Source: Falciphora oryzae
Taxonomy: Eukaryota; Ascomycota; Sordariomycetes; Magnaporthales; Magnaporthaceae
Assembly: GCA_000733355.1 (NCBI GenBank)
Contig: JNVV01000002.1
Span: 979,626 to 1,043,625, forward strand
Length of the DNA stretch: 64,000 nt
Direction of reading: 5' to 3'
Within the stretch, counting starts at the first letter, position 1, and every line of letters starts with the position of its first letter. Made by a program: the position numbers and the translations under genes. Below are positions 62,860 to 64,000 of the stretch, in pieces. The notes beneath the pieces are model-generated. The model made no database searches and was not told where the DNA came from. It saw only the letters and a program-made list of their open reading frames with translations.

Positions 62860-63293
62860 ATGGCCACCCCACGAATCCACCGCGTGACGCTGTTCAAGCT
62901 GCCAGACCCTGAAGCGCAGCAGAGGCTCCTGGACGCCTACGAGATGCTGGGGAGGGACCAGTCCAAGGTATGTACGGCTCTTGCGATTCGACATATCCGG
63001 CTTTCCTTGATCACGGCCCATATGTAATCTAACCTCACCCACACCCGGTGCAAAACAAATAGAACGGCAAGCCGTATCTGCTTTACCTCTGCGCCGGGGC
63101 GGCGACCAACCCGGACATGCGGGCGCAGGGCTTCACGGTGGCGGCCAAGACCGAGTTCGCGAGCGAGGAGGACGTCCTGTTCTACGACGAGCAGTGCGCG
63201 GCGCACGGGGCGCTCAAGAAGATGTCGATGACGCTGGGCCTGGCCGAGAAGCCGGTGACCATGTCTTTTAGCGGCGCTCCTTTGATATCGTGA
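62860..63293 (+). CDS. Stress-responsive A/B barrel (Dabb) domain protein
   Basis: A small protein of the ferredoxin-like dimeric alpha/beta barrel family. Members include stress-induced proteins and polyketide cyclases, so the function here is open. Exons are 62860-62967 and 63063-63293, giving 112 aa, a whole single domain. The N-terminal strand and first helix read HRVTLFKLPDPEAQQRLLDAYEML, and the centre reads NGKPYLLYLCAGAA. The histidine at residue 7 of the first strand and the C-terminal strand VTMSFSGAPLIS fit the fold. The intron is phase 0. No biosynthetic cluster surrounds it, which argues against a dedicated polyketide role. Confidence 0.8.
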
Positions 63294-63634
63294 GCTGGGA
63301 GAAGCCATTTTTGGCAGTCGACAGAAAAAAGCGTATCCCCATAGCGACGCGAGTGTCAATGTCAATTACCCACACAGGCAGGCACATTGGAGTCGTATGT
63401 AGATTGGACGTAGGCAGGAACCAACAGACACTGCGCGCATTGCTGCCTGGGACCGCCCCACTCTGAGTCTTGCGATGCTGTCGTGGAAGAAGCGGGAAGA
63501 CCTGAACAGCTCGCACTTTTGAGCGTACCGAACGCATCCCATATAAATCGTACCATTCTGTTGTTTTCAAAGCGTCCGCCCGGTCAATCTCTTCTTTTGC
63601 TGAGCCAGTACCTGTCCGCCCCCCTACTCCCACA
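63294..63634. other. Intergenic region upstream of the right-edge gene
   Basis: About 340 bp between tandem genes. It should hold the Dabb 3' UTR and the next promoter. Nothing specific was recognised. Confidence 0.45.
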
Positions 63635-63947
63635 ATGTATGTCACGGCAACCCTCACCGACGGCTACGAGGACGTCCTCGACCCCAAGCATCGCAACATC
63701 TACTTTGAAGGAATGCAGAGCCTAGTCGTCTATTTCCTTCGCCAGGGATGGACCAGCAAGGTCTCGGACGAGAAGCTGCGGGCCGTCGGCGTGGAGCAGG
63801 CCTACGAGGGCTGGGTGAAAAACGACTTCCAAAACTCGGGCGTCGTGACGGAGAGGGTCTCGCCCAACGCCGACGTCGCCGGGCTGGAGCGCAACCCGGA
63901 CAAGGACGATGTCGATACCGAGTGGAGGAAACACTTGATCAAACAGT
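63635..63947 (+). CDS. Unrecognised protein, first exon only (cut by window end)
   Basis: The first exon starts MYVTATLTDGYEDVLDPKHR and runs 313 nt to a strong donor GTAAGT at 63948 in phase 1 (LIKQ plus one base). The following intron continues to the window end. The exon is codon-typical and hydrophilic, with no signal peptide and no membrane segment; SLVVYFLRQGW is the only hydrophobic patch. I do not recognise a family. Because the Met start follows a CA-rich leader and the donor is consensus, it is probably a real gene. Confidence 0.6.
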
Positions 63948-64000
63948 GTAAGTGGATGCGGCACGGGCTGTTGGGCCTTGTTTATTTCGCTCGCTGACCA

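Overview
This window is nuclear DNA from a filamentous ascomycete, most likely a Sordariomycete. The genus cannot be told from sequence alone. The evidence is short introns (about 36-120 nt) with GTAAGT/GTATGT donors and CTAAC-type branch sites, GC-rich coding sequence, a five-domain AROM gene, a fused ADE2-type purine gene, a PAS-rich hybrid histidine kinase and an intron-bearing tRNA-Pro. No transposon ORF, CRISPR array or rRNA was seen. There is no obvious secondary-metabolite cluster or recently transferred island. The genes are mostly conserved housekeeping genes.

Layout. (1) 1-8389, minus: IRA/neurofibromin-type RasGAP, cut by the left edge. (2) 9578-10853, plus: mitochondrial ornithine carbamoyltransferase. 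(3) 11308-14696, minus: RAT1/XRN2 exoribonuclease. (4) 15942-19305, plus: USO1/p115 tether. (5) 20060-21888, plus: PRMT3. (6) 22155-22934, minus: small Thr-rich, Cys-rich membrane or secreted protein of unknown function. (7) 23611-25554, plus: ADE2. (8) 25811-28631, minus: OPT-family transporter with micro-exons. (9) 29524-34251, plus: AROM. (10) 34661-39002, minus: RAV1. (11) 39582-40768, minus: COX11. (12) 41328-43084, minus: FAD-dependent oxidoreductase with a CaaX-like end. (13) 45170-46240, minus: tail-anchored acyl-CoA-binding protein. (14) 46916-48184, minus: RNase III. (15) 48575-49095, plus: mitoribosomal mS33. (16) 50791-53642, plus: PUF protein. (17) 54700-54817, plus: tRNA-Pro(AGG). 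(18) 56666-61294, plus: hybrid histidine kinase. (19) 62860-63293, plus: Dabb-domain protein. (20) 63635 to the right edge, plus: unrecognised partial gene.

The genes are independent transcription units, not one pathway. Some share cellular themes. RasGAP and the histidine kinase belong to signalling. OTC, AROM and ADE2 make arginine, aromatic amino acids and purines. RAT1, RNase III, the PUF protein and PRMT3 act on RNA or RNA-binding proteins. COX11, mS33 and OTC are mitochondrial.

Exon structures were deduced by eye from splice consensus, reading phase and protein-family continuity. Phases close exactly in every complete gene except two. The RasGAP has one exon that appears frameshifted, and the first exon end of the small Cys-rich gene is ambiguous. 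The most useful observations are the decoded RNA specificity of the PUF protein, the apparent frameshift in the RasGAP gene, the micro-exon chain in the OPT gene, a CaaX-like tail on an oxidoreductase, the Cys-rich unknown protein and frequent AAG 3' splice sites.
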